From Euwallacea fornicatus (taxonomy: Eukaryota; Arthropoda; Insecta; Coleoptera; Curculionidae), in contig NC_089571.1 in the NCBI RefSeq assembly GCF_040115645.1, forward strand, positions 2,666,001 to 2,730,000: a DNA stretch of 64,000 bases, in the 5' to 3' direction. Position 1 is the stretch's first letter; every line of letters begins with the position of its first letter. This document shows, in pieces, positions 22,911 to 35,034 of the stretch. The translations under genes and the position numbers were made by a program. The notes under the pieces are model-generated. The model saw only the letters and a program-made list of their open reading frames with translations. It was not told the origin of the DNA and did no database searches.

Positions 22911-24399
22911 AAAGTTAAGAGTCAAAAAGGTTAATTACTATTTCTGATACTTGTATTATGGTAACCTTGCTACAATATACCGAAAGGATTGTTACTTAAA
23001 TAGAACATTTATTTTCTGCAAAAATAGCAGTTTAAATAAGGAATGTTTAATGTTTATATAAGAGTAAGTACAATAAATATGAAATAAATAACAAGATTGC
23101 AAAATGGAAATTTGCAAATAAATCTGTTTTATAATCATTCCTCGGGTTGAAATTGACTGTGAGAAAGAATATGGAATTGAGTATAAATGGCTATAAAATA
23201 ACGCAAATAATTGAAGACATTTATGAAAAATGAGATTTGGTTATAATACGTGAGTCAATAGTTATTAAATAATTTAAAATTTGAGGGCAATGCAAGAAGC
23301 TAAGATTTTCGGTCTGAATCAATTAACATAGGCTTATGAGACTTGGTTCCCTAACAGTGTTCTTCGATACGATTCTCTCGAAAAGCTGTAACACATAAGT
23401 TTATTTTATGCCTTTTTGAAAAAAAAAAAATTAAATCGCAATTTCATTCACTTTCAACATATTGGAGAGATTTTTAAATTTTCTAGTGCTTGTGTGTGTA
23501 TTAAAACAAATTACATAATTCAGAGAAAAAATTTTTAGGATTCCCTGGTTACAAACCTACATAATAAATTAAATATAAAGAAAAATTCTGGTTTCTGAAT
23601 ACTGAAAAGCTATACTTTCTTCTGATATGTGGATTTGTCATGTTTTTTAATTTGCACTTTAGCTTCACATCTCATTAAATAAAAACTTTTGGGCCATTAT
23701 TGCAATAATCATAAACTCTCCAGGTTGCGAAGCTTGATCCTTTGAAAAAAATTGAACACACGTCAAATAAATTTACTTCCAGAGAATAAACTTATCAACA
23801 TCCCTGCTTGGCAGTGATTAATACTCATTCCAACGCATCCTGACATCTCTGTCAATTCCTTTTCCAAACTCCATTAACTATTTAAACAATACCTGTACCA
23901 TGAAGAAATATCACCCCATTTTCGATGCAAATGGATCATAAAGCCTACCTGAGGCATATCCAGATTCATTGTCAGCTCTGCACGTAGCTATACAAATTTG
24001 CTCAATAGCTGAAGCTTATACCCAGACGCCTGTTGACAATTTAATAATGGGGCTCTGCCAGTTTCATGGAGTGTGTTATTCCAGAGAATTTCGCAGCGCT
24101 TTAGGATGGAATAAACTGGATTTCAATCCTAATGAATTTATTATTATTTAGGTTTGCAAGGTTATTTAAAGTTTCCATTCCTTCGAATTAGTGTAGACTT
24201 GTTTAAAATTCTTGATTTATTGTAGCTTGGAAGCGTGGCAGTTATTCCGATCAGAAATTCTAATAAAGGAATGAATTCTTTCAACGATAGGTCTGGGCTC
24301 AATTATAAAGTGAACTTTCGAGCAAATGAAGGTTTCGGCAATTTCTTTCTAGCTTTCATTACTGCTACAAAAAAATCAGTAATCGGAAACAGGGATTCT

Positions 24400-24422
24400 G
24401 ATTATTATTATTATTATTATTA
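24400..24422. repeat. ATT trinucleotide microsatellite
   Basis: About seven uninterrupted copies of the trinucleotide ATT. Confidence 0.9.
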
Positions 24423-26710
24423 GGGTACCTATCAATAATATTTGATAATAAAGGGGGACGGACACCTCTTTATTAGGCAGGAAGGACACTCCCCACATAA
24501 TTTGTCGATAACCTATCGGTTAAGAAAACTTTTGAATAAAATTGAGAAATCTGTCGTGAGTAAACTTGAAAAATCAGCTCAAGTCAAATTCTATGCAATA
24601 TTAAAAAACCTTTAGTACACAATGAAAATACTTAATTTCTGCAAAAACCATGAGTGTCATTTTCATCCTCTAGAGCTCTTCCATTATGACACACTTTGCC
24701 TCGCTCAGTATACCCATACGTCAGTATCAGATAGTTACAAAAGGGTTTCAAAGCAGTAGTAAGAAGATGTACTTTTCACCAACCAGTAGGGCTATAATAA
24801 TAGCTATAAATTTAAGCTCAACATTACCCAACATTTCAATATTAGCATGAATTTCTCTTTAATCTGGCTTACTGTGAAATATTCTCAATGAGCTCAATTC
24901 TACAGGCAGATATTTAATTTTCTTTACTACTGTACTTTTGACATTAAGTTATTGGGTTTTTTTGTTGAAAGTTTTTAAAAAGGTTTTAATTAGCAATCGG
25001 TGACAATCTTGGATAAAACCTTAAATTTATTAAATTCAAACTAAAAATAATTAAGGCAGTTAAGATGTTAATACATTTCTAGTTTGAATGTTTATTTTTG
25101 TAACTTCTATTACTCTTCAATCTTACAGATTGTCCACAGCATAGTAATACTGGTTAGATTTTTACTCTTTAGAACATCATCCTCTTATGTAATTTTGTAT
25201 TCAACCATGCCAATTATCGTGATGGGTAGAAGTGTTTACCTCTACAGATTTATATTTTCTAATTTCTCAAATTAATTACTTCACTTCAGTTTTATTTTCT
25301 CCCCTCCGTTTTTTGTGTTATGTGATTTACTATCCTTTTGATTTAATGTACCTTTAATACTCGTTGGTATTTTTTTATGTGTGATATTAACTAATTTGTT
25401 TGAAATTTAGTTTATGATTTTTTCATCATCGATCACATTATGTTATCACGTTATCAGGTTTCCAAGGTAATTACTCAAATTACAAAACCATGACAAAGCA
25501 ATCAATCAAAACAAAATAATGAGGAATATATCGGAACATTGACAAAGTCGACTATAAAAACTTGTTCACTTTTCACTAATTTATTTTTCATCCTTTGGGC
25601 ACTACAGAAATATAAGAAAGATAATAGCAAACCGTCCAACAACAGGGAATTTGGTATAACATAACAATAGGATTATGTAAAACGAAATTCAGGTATTGTT
25701 GTGATCCATTTTCCATTCTAAACCCTATCATCAAATCTAACCATATGATCGCGAACATATAACAATTTTAATAAGGTAGTAGGTACATGCACATACAATA
25801 CCAACACTTCGCCAGACGATAGAATAATGTTCAAATAATAGCAGTTTTTCATAATACATTAATCAGCAAAGATATCATTTTTTAAATGTAAAACCTTCGA
25901 TTTTCAAATTTTTCCAATTACCCTTACTAACTACTACAGTTTTTGAGATAATTAGTTCGAATTTTAAATACTGTTTAATTTTATAGATATTTCATAGGGC
26001 ATTTTGCATTGTAAAGGATATTTAAATTACTACGCTTTTCGCCGAATTACTGTATGTTGGTAACGCACTGCATCTCAAAAATAAAGTTTCTGAAAATATA
26101 ATATTACATGAGAAAGTGGCATTATTTTAACAAAATCTATCGTTTGGTGAAGCCTTTGGTATGTTGAAATTAATCACTTTGTATAGACGATTAAATTGAA
26201 AAGAGAATGTAAACACTTGATTTAGAAATGCTAATTTAACGATTGTTTCCAGGGACCCTGCCAAAAGATAATGAAAATTTGTGGCATCCAAGCAAATACT
26301 TATGACCAAAAAGGTCGCTGACTAAATTATTTATTAATAACAGCACCAAAAAAAAACGCGCCTGAGTACTTAAAAAACAACCTAAAGCCAACTAAACCAA
26401 GAGACATCTAATAATGCATATAATAAATATATATGATTGCTCCAGAAAATTATCAAAATAGGCCGAATTTTTAACAAACTTTTTTTTAATTCAAACGCAT
26501 GAAATTATTATAGTCATTTTTCTCACAAAACTTATCGATAATAAATGTTTTATCGTAATACACCACTGAATGTAATTTTGAAAGACTTCCAATTTAAGAT
26601 ATCCTGACCAATGTTTGAATTAAAAAAAAATGCATTTTGCATTGCTGGTGATGTGAACAATATTTTAAAAAGTAAATAAAGGTTAAAAATAATATATTTT
26701 TTATACATTT

Positions 26711-26732
26711 TAATATATATATATATATATAT
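26711..26732. repeat. AT dinucleotide microsatellite
   Basis: About ten uninterrupted AT units. Confidence 0.9.
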
Positions 26733-29700
26733 TAAATAGTTAACAGTTATTTTTGAGCTGCACATTATACATTCGTAGGGCTCATACATGCATTCAATGG
26801 TGATACAAAAACAACATAAAAATAAATAGCATGACAACGCTTAGAATGCTTCGCTAGCGTGCCACGGAGGTTGGACAGTAATGTATTCGGCAAAGAAATA
26901 TTTCTGGATTTTTTAAATAATGTTTATACGATATCCTTACGTAAATGTTTAAATAAACCTATCTCATATACTCAAACCACATAATTTTCCATCGTTTTAC
27001 CTTTCATTACATATTATTTTAATATAACTCCAAAATTTGGATGACTTTGAAATGTGGATCGAATCGATTTTAATTCATCCGAATTAGCGGAGGTTTACTA
27101 TAGTTACGAAATGAAACTAATTTAATCATCTATTACTTCATTTGTTAGAAAGCAGGAAACAATATTTTTTATTACATTACTGACATTTTTGGATTCGTTC
27201 TTCCATTTTCTATAAATTACTTCTTTGCATCTAAGAAGACTGTTCATACCCTTTGCCTATGTTTTTCATGAATATCCTGTATATGTTATAATCATTACAT
27301 AAATATGAATTTTACGATTTCTTCCATCTAACCGCAATTCCATTTACACATCATGTTGAGGGTTCCAGTTTTCCACTCGGTTGGATAAACTGTGCCGTTT
27401 CTCCTATGGACCTACGACCTATCCAGAATCCATTAAATGGGTACATTATGTGTTTTAGTGAGTGGGTTTCGTGCATAGAGCAGCTTATATTAAAGACTAG
27501 GGGTGAAGGAGTGCGGGGCGTTTCATAATGGAGTATATATTGTGGCGATATAATAATTACAAGAATGCCTAAAGCGATCTGTTTTAATGTTTAAGTTTTT
27601 AGACCACCTTCATATTATTCCCAGAATATTCTATAAGTACATAGAATGAACAGTGATTCGAATCAGGTGATTTACCACCGAAAGGTTAAAAAGAAAAATT
27701 GACTAAAAACGAAAAAGACAATCATAAGAACAAATTCTACTGTATGTTCTGTATTTGTGCGAAAGGAACAAAGTATTTTGATTTTTTCAGGAAAATAAAA
27801 ACTGGAAACATAGTTGGAATGATAAACACATGTTGAAGAAGAATTTTGTTGAATTCCGAATTGGGCAACTTTTCTTTATTTCATAGGCTCGAACATATAT
27901 TTTCCGGATCTTCATGCTAGATTTTACTATCTTAGGCACATTACACATCATGCCGATTATTAAAAAAAAAAATCACTCTCAAGCTATTAGCACTCCAAAA
28001 ATCCTCAAATCTTTATCAATAACTCCATGAATCGATGAGTTTGAAAAGCTCTGATAAATGCCTAAACCGAATATTACAAATTACTGAGAATGTCTTAATT
28101 TATCAGAATCATTCACAGTTACTTTTCATTCGTTAAATTTCTACTTTAAAGTTTTCTACATTATCGATTTACTGTTCTTACGTTTTCTCATGTACATGAC
28201 CCTGATTGGATTTCCACGCCTGCCACTATTACTTAACATTCAAATCGTGCTATACCTTATCTTCTATCGTTTCAATCTGTCGGAAATCCCGAACGGCTTA
28301 GTAAAATTTTTTCTATTCTGAGTAAGATTTTTCGAATTTGAGGATTACTACAGGTCATCGTCACTACCTACCATAAAACGAGATACCTTTACCAATTGTT
28401 CTGGTAAGCTCCCGATAAGGTTACAAGTAAGATTTATCCTTCAACCCGTATCTCAAGCACATTTTTATTTGTTCAGTATTAATTTATAATACTTCATATA
28501 GCCACTTAAATAGATAGTAATTTTAACTAATGCTAATGTGGTATTGAGACGATAAGGTTTCCATTTAAATTTCGTCACATCAGTATGATCAGACAATGCT
28601 TTATTTAAGAATTTTAAAGATTTCCTGAATAATGCGTGATAAGACGCATGTCCAATGTTCCTCAATCAGTCATTTGGGTTAATAAAATAAATAATTCAGT
28701 CATCTCTATGTAATTAAATTCCAATTATTTCCGCAGAAGCAGTTAATTGGCATTTTCTTCCACCACATAAAGATAATTGAATCCAATGCCGTCTGCAATT
28801 AGTGACTGTCTCTTAAATTCCAGTATTTCCATTTCGATTAAGCCTAGCGACAGGTCACTAAATGTATGCGTTAATTATCGACAACGTTGCCAGCTTACTT
28901 GGTAAACCGACAACATTGTATCAACGAAATGATTTTATGGATGAAAGAAATAACGTGGTTTGAAAACTCTAAGAGTAGTCTCTTGATTAGAAGTTGCTAG
29001 CTGAAAAGTTTTTATGGCCCGAAGGGAAATTGCGGTGAAAACTAATCAAATAATTCCATTTAAGGCAATCGCAAAAATTTATTACAGAATAGGGTAGAAA
29101 AGCTATTAAACAATTAAAACTAATAAAAAAAAATAAGAACGCTTGTCAATAAAAGTTTATATGTAAAATACGTTGAAAAAATAAGTTACAAAATATTGAA
29201 TACATTTTTTTTATGTTTTAAATATAATATAGGTGATTTAAGTGCAAGAGTTTCTATTCATATCCTTTTCCATTTTAAGGGAACTAGCAAGTTTGTGATT
29301 CAAAAAATTTCCTAGGATTTTTAAAATGGAATGTCAAATTTAGTTGTAAAGATCTGTGTAAATTTATAATACAGAAAGTTTTCCATACTTAGGGATAAAT
29401 AAAAAAACATTACGAAAAAATGTATGTAGATTTCTGCACTTGTCCTATCATGTGGTGAGTATCATCTTGACAAACCATAGTAAGCGGAAAAAACGTATTT
29501 TTCCCAATATTTAAGCGGATTCCACATTACGTCACAATTCAACTTATAATCCTGTCGACTGCTCAACAGATAACACGTAATCAAGTGTACGAACTAAAAT
29601 ATTTGATGTAACCAAATCCTTCAAATCTTTGCGTTACATCCTTACATTAGACTTAAACACCATCTACATTTTTTAATATGTACTTTCTCACGTAATAACC

Positions 29701-29741
29701 GGTTCTTGTTTTTGGAATAAAATATTTGACAAATTACTTAC

Positions 29742-29929
29742 CGACAAAGCAGATCGTTATCGAAGCATTTTACTCTGGCATCCACAAGGACTAAATCATG
29801 GGACTTTGCTTGATACTCATCCAGGGCTCCTATATCGTTATTGCTGGATGTTATTTCAAAACCGAGCTTGTCCGCTGCCTTTGAGATAGTATCACATACG
29901 GGATCTGGATGAGCAAATACTAATAATAA
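29742..29929 (-). CDS. PDE8: PDE8 exon: receiver-like (REC) domain
   Basis: A 188-nt exon: 62 codons and a final CG that is completed by the next exon. It starts LLLVFAHPDPVCDTISKA, corresponding to the first strand and helix of the PDE8 REC domain (family 'LLVF...D'). It ends CFDNDLLC-R. In the middle it has SHDLVLVDARVK, where family proteins have 'HDI(I/V)(I/V)IDHR'. The aspartate of VDAR sits where response regulators carry the phospho-acceptor. The acceptor is TTTGCAG and the donor CG|GTAAGT. The ATG visible just upstream of the acceptor is intronic and is not a start. This is the most diagnostic exon of the gene. Confidence 0.92.
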
Positions 29930-30401
29930 CTGCAAAGAAACAGAATTCTTTTAATTTGGATAAATCGCTAGCAAAATGAATATCAAAGAGATTTCTCTTT
30001 AGTCGAGATCAGATAGAATGCTTTTGCTTCAAAAAATGGAGGTACGTATTTTTCATTTAGTTCGGTTTCAGTAAAAGCATTAATTAAAATAATAATTTCT
30101 AAACCAATTTCTGTTATTGAATTGTTAATTAACAGCAAAGGGCCCGTTTAATTACCAAATACATGTCTTCTATTTTTCAGCACAATGCCCAATATTTTGT
30201 AACTGAAGTTCACATAATTAATTGTACGATTCGAAATAGTTTTAAAGACGGGATAAAATATTACAATGACTAGGAAGCTAACTGTGTATAATTCTGAATT
30301 TAAGAAAAAGTTAAGTTTCACTGTATTTAATTAAGGAATAATGATAAAAGCCACGTACAGTGAGGCCATTATTTATTTTGTTGTGTTGGCTCAGGACTAA
30401 G
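29930..30401. other. PDE8 intron; nothing seen
   Basis: AT-rich intron between the REC exon and foldback element B. No feature recognised. Confidence 0.5.
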
Positions 30402-31091
30402 CTATAAACAAGGTGATTACAAAGTTGAAGTTATCCTTTCACCAGTGAATAAAAATTCAAAAAATGAGATTTTTTCCTTTGGCGCTATTTCGAAGTATCA
30501 ACATCTACGGAATTACAGGGTGTCAAAATTTTATTTGAAATACTAAAATTTATTAATAATTGGCAAATCACTTGAGATAATTAAATATTTTATACAAGTT
30601 GGTGATGGTTAAATTACATTGGAACTAACACTTCGATGATTTTCACCAGAAAACAAGCTTAAACAATTTTTGAGTTTTGGCTAAATTTCTAAAAGACAAC
30701 TGAATTTACTTTTAAAATATATGAAAATCAAAATGAATTTTTTTTAATCAATAAATATTTCTATTTTTAGAAAAATCAGACGCGGACCATTTTTTCCCAA
30801 AAATATTAAACAACTTTTTTGTACACGCGCCACTGGTAAACTAAAAAATAATTTTATTTATTGAAGAATTTCTCTCTCACATAGCTATTGACACATACAA
30901 AATTTTGTTTAATTATTTCAAGTTGTTTGGTAATTATTAATAAATTTTATTTCTTTTAATGAAACGTTGACACCCTATATCTCCGTTGATGTTGATATTG
31001 CAAATAACGCCAAAGGAAAAAAATCTTATTTTTTAAGGCCCTATTCGCTAGTAAAAGGATAACCACTCCAAAATTGGAATAACCGTGTATA
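30402..31091. mobile_element. Foldback element B
   Basis: Arms of about 210-220 bp (30402-30620 and 30880-31091) enclose about 260 bp. Read inward, both arms have TATAaACAaGGTgATTaC-type tips, then GTTATCCTTT, (A/T)GCGAATA or its variant, a GATTTTTTTCCTTTGGCG core, TATTT, TATCAACATC, ACGGA, AGGGTGTCAA, AAAATTTATTAATAATT and AACTTGA-ATAATTAAA. The CCTTTGGCGtTATTT segment is almost identical in both arms. The centre carries CGCGGACC and CACGCGCC but no coding frame. This is the best preserved inverted repeat in the window. Confidence 0.85.
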
Positions 31092-32939
31092 TCAATTTAA
31101 ATTGTTTGATTTCCTTTATATTTCGTGTTAAACTTAGAAAGTTGTTTGACTGCTGCATTTTTTTCATATGCATGATAAACCTTGCAATTTTTCAATTGAT
31201 AATAATTTTTTGAATTACTTCTATCTTGTTCTTTCTACCTTATTTTCTCAAATAGCTCAAGGTCTGTCACAGATATGGGAAAAAGGCCTGTGGCAATTAA
31301 TTTTGATAATTGAAAAAAAAATTAAATTTCACAAAATGAAATGAAAGTTAAGGCTGATGAAAAGGATGCTTGATCTAAATTTCTAACTTTCAAAAACTCT
31401 ACTAATACAAATTAGTTAAAGTCAATTTAGGTTACCCAAACGTTCAAATTTCGGCAAACTACATATGTAATGAAATGTAGGATTTATAAATGCAAAAAAG
31501 GCAAAATGACCTAAATACAAATTTTAACACTTTGTATTTTGATAACGAAGCTTTAATGAAAAAGCTAGTTCAAGCTATGTTTCCTATTTAGTTTTCTGAG
31601 TTCTTTTGACATTAAAATTTTACCAATTGAAATCTTAATTATCATACACATATAATTAAATTACATTTTTTTATACGTCTTAACAAATTGTTTTTTCCCT
31701 TAATATGATGTGTAATTTTGTATGTTTATAAATTTGATAAATAATTTTTTTTTTTAATTTAATAACATATTTTTTTACTTAGCAGATATGATTCATTCAG
31801 GGCGCTTGTAGAAACATGCGATTTTAAATCAATATGTTCACAAACAACATATTATTGTTGAACAACTATATAATAGCTATTTAAATAACCACTAAGAAAT
31901 TCATAGTTTTATGTAACGTGTGAGATCCCACAATATCACATGAGTTACACAAATTAGCATTTTCTAACGAGATTCATACATGATTTTTTTTCTTTTTGAA
32001 ACAGTACCAAGAGGTAATAAGAAAATGATATAAATTTCTCCCATTCGTTTACTGAAATTGCGGAATGAAGACACCTGCTCTCGTTATACTTACATATAAC
32101 TAATTTCAAAATTAAACGAAGGATGTTTATTTAAAAAAAAAGTCCTTCGCATTCTGTGCAAAAATACCCATCAACTTAGGCAGTCATAAAAAAGTATGTA
32201 TATCATGGAACACTTCCCAGAATCAGTTTGAAAAGTGTTGTTTTCGGAATTGTAGTTGAATATAGACATCCAGGTTTTCTTTACATTTTATCGGGTGCCT
32301 TTCGTGACATTATATTTAGCGGCTCTAAGGTGTTAGTGGAAATGAAACCCCAGAGTCGACTCGACCGTTTCTGATTGTAAATGTAATTTCGTACCTTTTA
32401 AAACTTTCCATCACCAAAAACTAACACTTTGCAGTTTTAGGAGAATTCCACGATATGAATACCGAACGTTTCGTTCGTTCAGCTCAAAAGTTTTCTATAA
32501 CTTCAATCGCTAACAGCTATGCGATTGAAAATTAAAATATTATAAAAAGAAAATAAACATATAGCTAAAGCTTTAATTAAATTCTAAGTTACATATTGTT
32601 GTAGATGCTCATATTTACCTGGTGTCACAAAATTTCTGGATGAAAAGTATTAAATTATAAAAATAAAAGAAGGGTAATGTTAAAATTTAATAATTGGTTG
32701 CCCTAGTATTCATAAAAATACTTTCTTTTACTACTACACTAAAGGTATACTAGGAAAAATTGAATTTTCTTTCGTTCCACGTCATAAAAACTCACCATCC
32801 TATTTTACGAAATCAAGAAAATTATAGTTGAAAAGATGAAAATGAAAATTGCTATTGTGAACATTCTATATGTATTTTTGATCAAATGAGTATTTGCGCA
32901 TGCTAAGGTGATTTTATACGAAACTCCATCCTAAAATTA
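31092..32939. other. PDE8 intron; nothing clear
   Basis: AT-rich intron with poly-A/T runs near 31745. CCTGGTGTCAC near 32617 resembles the tips of the interspersed repeats and could be the left end of the unit that contains 32940-33152. Confidence 0.4.
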
Positions 32940-33152
32940 TCAATATCCGACTTATGCTAACTGTGGTATAAATTTTTTTATGGGGCACTAAAAATGTCTA
33001 AAATTTCTTTTAAAACGTCATTACTTCGAGTTACTGCATCTTACAATAACAAAAAATCTAGGAACTAATACACGATCAAAAAAGGATTCTATCACATGAA
33101 AAAAATGCATGTGGTCCCATTTGAAAAAATTACACTTAATGACGTCCCACTT
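32940..33152. repeat. Dispersed repeat G, copy 1
   Basis: Colinear with 62135-62300. Shared phrases in order: GACTTA(t/a)G(c/a)TAACTG, TTTTTTTATGG, CACT...AATGTCTAAAATTTCTTT, AACGTC, A(g/c)T(t/c)ACTGCATCT, AAATCTAGGAA(c/t)TAA and CTATCACaTG. At 33166-33175 an outward tip reads, on the minus strand, CTACAAGGGGTATC, similar to other repeat tips here. Confidence 0.7.
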
Positions 33153-33357
33153 TTTCGATACCCCTTGTAGGGTTGTCACTAGTTTTAAAATTTGATTTCA
33201 TACACATCCCCATAATTCATTTTTTTATGAAATCACAAATATATACTAGAAATATGAGAGGCTCTTAAATAGATACCTTATATAAAATATTAGAATATTT
33301 CCTGGTGATACGTTTTTTCCTTAGAATATGAAGAACTAAGTATGCAGAAATTCTCAC

Positions 33358-33417
33358 CTTTAAATGATGCTTAGGTGTAGGTGATATCAGTCCATATTTC
33401 GCTTCATTTGGCCCTCG
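33358..33417 (-). CDS. PDE8: PDE8 exon: linker upstream of REC
   Basis: A 60-nt exon of 20 codons, phase 0 at both ends, encoding RGPNEAKYGLISPTPKHHLK. The acceptor is TTATTTCAG and the donor AAG|GTGAGA. Family members have a short, variable linker with 'GPM.L....' at this point, immediately before the REC strand LL(L/I)VF. Joined to the REC exon it gives HHLK-LLLVFAHPD without a frame change. Because it starts in phase 0, it can accept both the exon at 38902-38978 and the candidate first exon at 34735-35034. Confidence 0.85.
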
Positions 33418-34734
33418 CTGAAATAACAAAAAAAACCTTTTATATAAATTTTATTTAAATGTAGTCTTCTATATATTATTAACTTCTCTTGCCGTTGGAA
33501 TTTTAACTTGTATCTTCCTCTTTCGCTTTGTTTTACGATATAATTTATCTAAACCTGGTACGAAAGTTATGTTTTTTTTAGATAAATATCTTAATTTAAA
33601 CGGGCTTTATGCAGTTTCAGAAATTATCATGAAACATGTCAGGAATTAAAAGATTATTAAAAAATATAAAATATTAAAAAAATAATGAAAGAAGTTTCTT
33701 GCTACTTTCTGCTTTGCCATGTGGTACTTAAAATTGACCTTAACAAGAAAAAAGCTCCTGTAAATACTTATAATGACCACGTTCAGGAATTTGAAATATG
33801 CAGTTTTGATTCAACGAAATCCGATTTATTGACGAGATAAATTGTTATGGATTGAAATTAATTGTTGTGGAAATTCCTCCTGTTCAATAAACTTTAATAT
33901 TGAAACCGGAACAACGATGAGTAAACGGATTATATCTTTCCTCATTAAAAATTTTGATAGTTTTAAATAAAAGTCGAAAGAAAAAGGAGAGAAGAGCAGT
34001 TCACCAAGACCAACCAAACAGAGCAGTTCACAAGATAATCCACTCAAAAACTTGCATCCATTTAAATTCACCGTAACTTGTGACAACAAAAATTTGGTGC
34101 TGCAACCCCCAAAAGTGAGTTACTCACAAAACGGTGATAATATTTGCACCGATTACACAATAAATTAGTTTAAGACTTCAGTTGTAAATAAATCAATTAA
34201 AGGTTACTTCTCAAATCAGTTAACTTCAGTTCCTATCGGCCTGACAAAAACCGAAAGTGGTCCTTCGAATACTTTAGAACCTCAAGAACCAGCCGCGGAA
34301 GCAGAACCTACTAATTGGCATCAATGTCTCATAGATTTACATAATCTATTGTGACAACAATTATAAATTTATTCCATTTAGAACGTATAGCCAATATAGC
34401 TTTTACAACTATATTCCACTCTAAATTCGCAGATACACCACACTTTCATAAGGTTTTCAACAATCAACAAAAGAAGCCTGTGAATACTTCAATAAAGTTT
34501 CGATTTGCAATGGAAACTACATGGAAAAACAAGTAATAGGATTCTGTGTTATCCTAAATCAATCAAGTCCATAAAGCTATGCATTTCAATACCGGTGTTA
34601 TTGGCAATATTCCTCATGCCCCTTGAGGACAGATTATGACTGGTAATAAACTGGCACCACGTTTTCATATTGATTTCTACAGCGACGAATTAATGTGCCT
34701 TAGTAAACAATTCTCATTTAGAAGCAACTTTTAC
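33418..34734. other. PDE8 intron; nothing clear
   Basis: AT-rich intron. A minus-strand open frame at 33826-34089 and a plus-strand one at 34351-34536 resemble nothing known. A short less AT-rich stretch around 34225-34310 is unassigned. Confidence 0.45.
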
Positions 34735-35034
34735 CTTCGCCGCTTTCAATATGGAGGAAGACACTGATGATTGAAGTCTACGTGAGGACACTGAACTACT
34801 GGGATCAGTCTCAAATTGTATAGTACGTCTCTGATATCGGGCTTCGCGGCCCTCTCCAACAATATCCCCGTTTTTGACCCGTTTCCTCTCGTCACTTTTC
34901 ATCGAACACGACCTCCAGAAGCACCACCAACTCCCTCCTGTACGTTCATCTTGTTCATACAGGGGTGTAGAAACGCCGAAGTTATCATTAGCAACCGTTA
35001 CCGGATAGCCGCAATTGTCGCAAATAATCGACAT
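34735..35034 (-). CDS. PDE8: Candidate alternative first coding exon of PDE8
   Basis: An open frame begins at an ATG in a reasonable context (GGTAAAATGTC) and runs 100 codons to AAG|GTAAAAG, a plausible donor, in phase 0. The exon at 33358 needs exactly that phase. Base composition is protein-like and less AT-rich than the surrounding intron. The encoded N-terminus opens MSIICDNCG (a CxxC pair), then has a Trp/Cys-rich GGSWWCFWRSCSMK, a basic KSDERKRVK stretch, and a Ser-rich tail ending SSSILKAAK. PDE8 genes are known to have several N-terminal isoforms in other animals, so an alternative promoter is reasonable. I know no protein with this exact start. It could also be a separate small nested gene or a chance frame. 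The region just upstream (35455-35830) is CpG-richer and might be the promoter. Confidence 0.55.

Larger units (their letters stand above)
22911..29741. other. Long PDE8 intron, right part; microsatellites only
   Basis: About 6.8 kb of AT-rich intron. There is a pure ATT microsatellite at about 24400-24422 and an AT dinucleotide run at about 26713-26731. Scattered open frames of 60-95 codons are low-complexity or random. A somewhat less AT-rich patch at 23790-24120 and another at 27340-27530 carry no recognisable coding or RNA signature. Confidence 0.45.

Noticed and set aside
29930..29935. ATG directly before the REC exon as a translation start
   Set aside because: The ATG-CAG lies across the splice acceptor; the CAG is the intron end and the protein continues from upstream exons.
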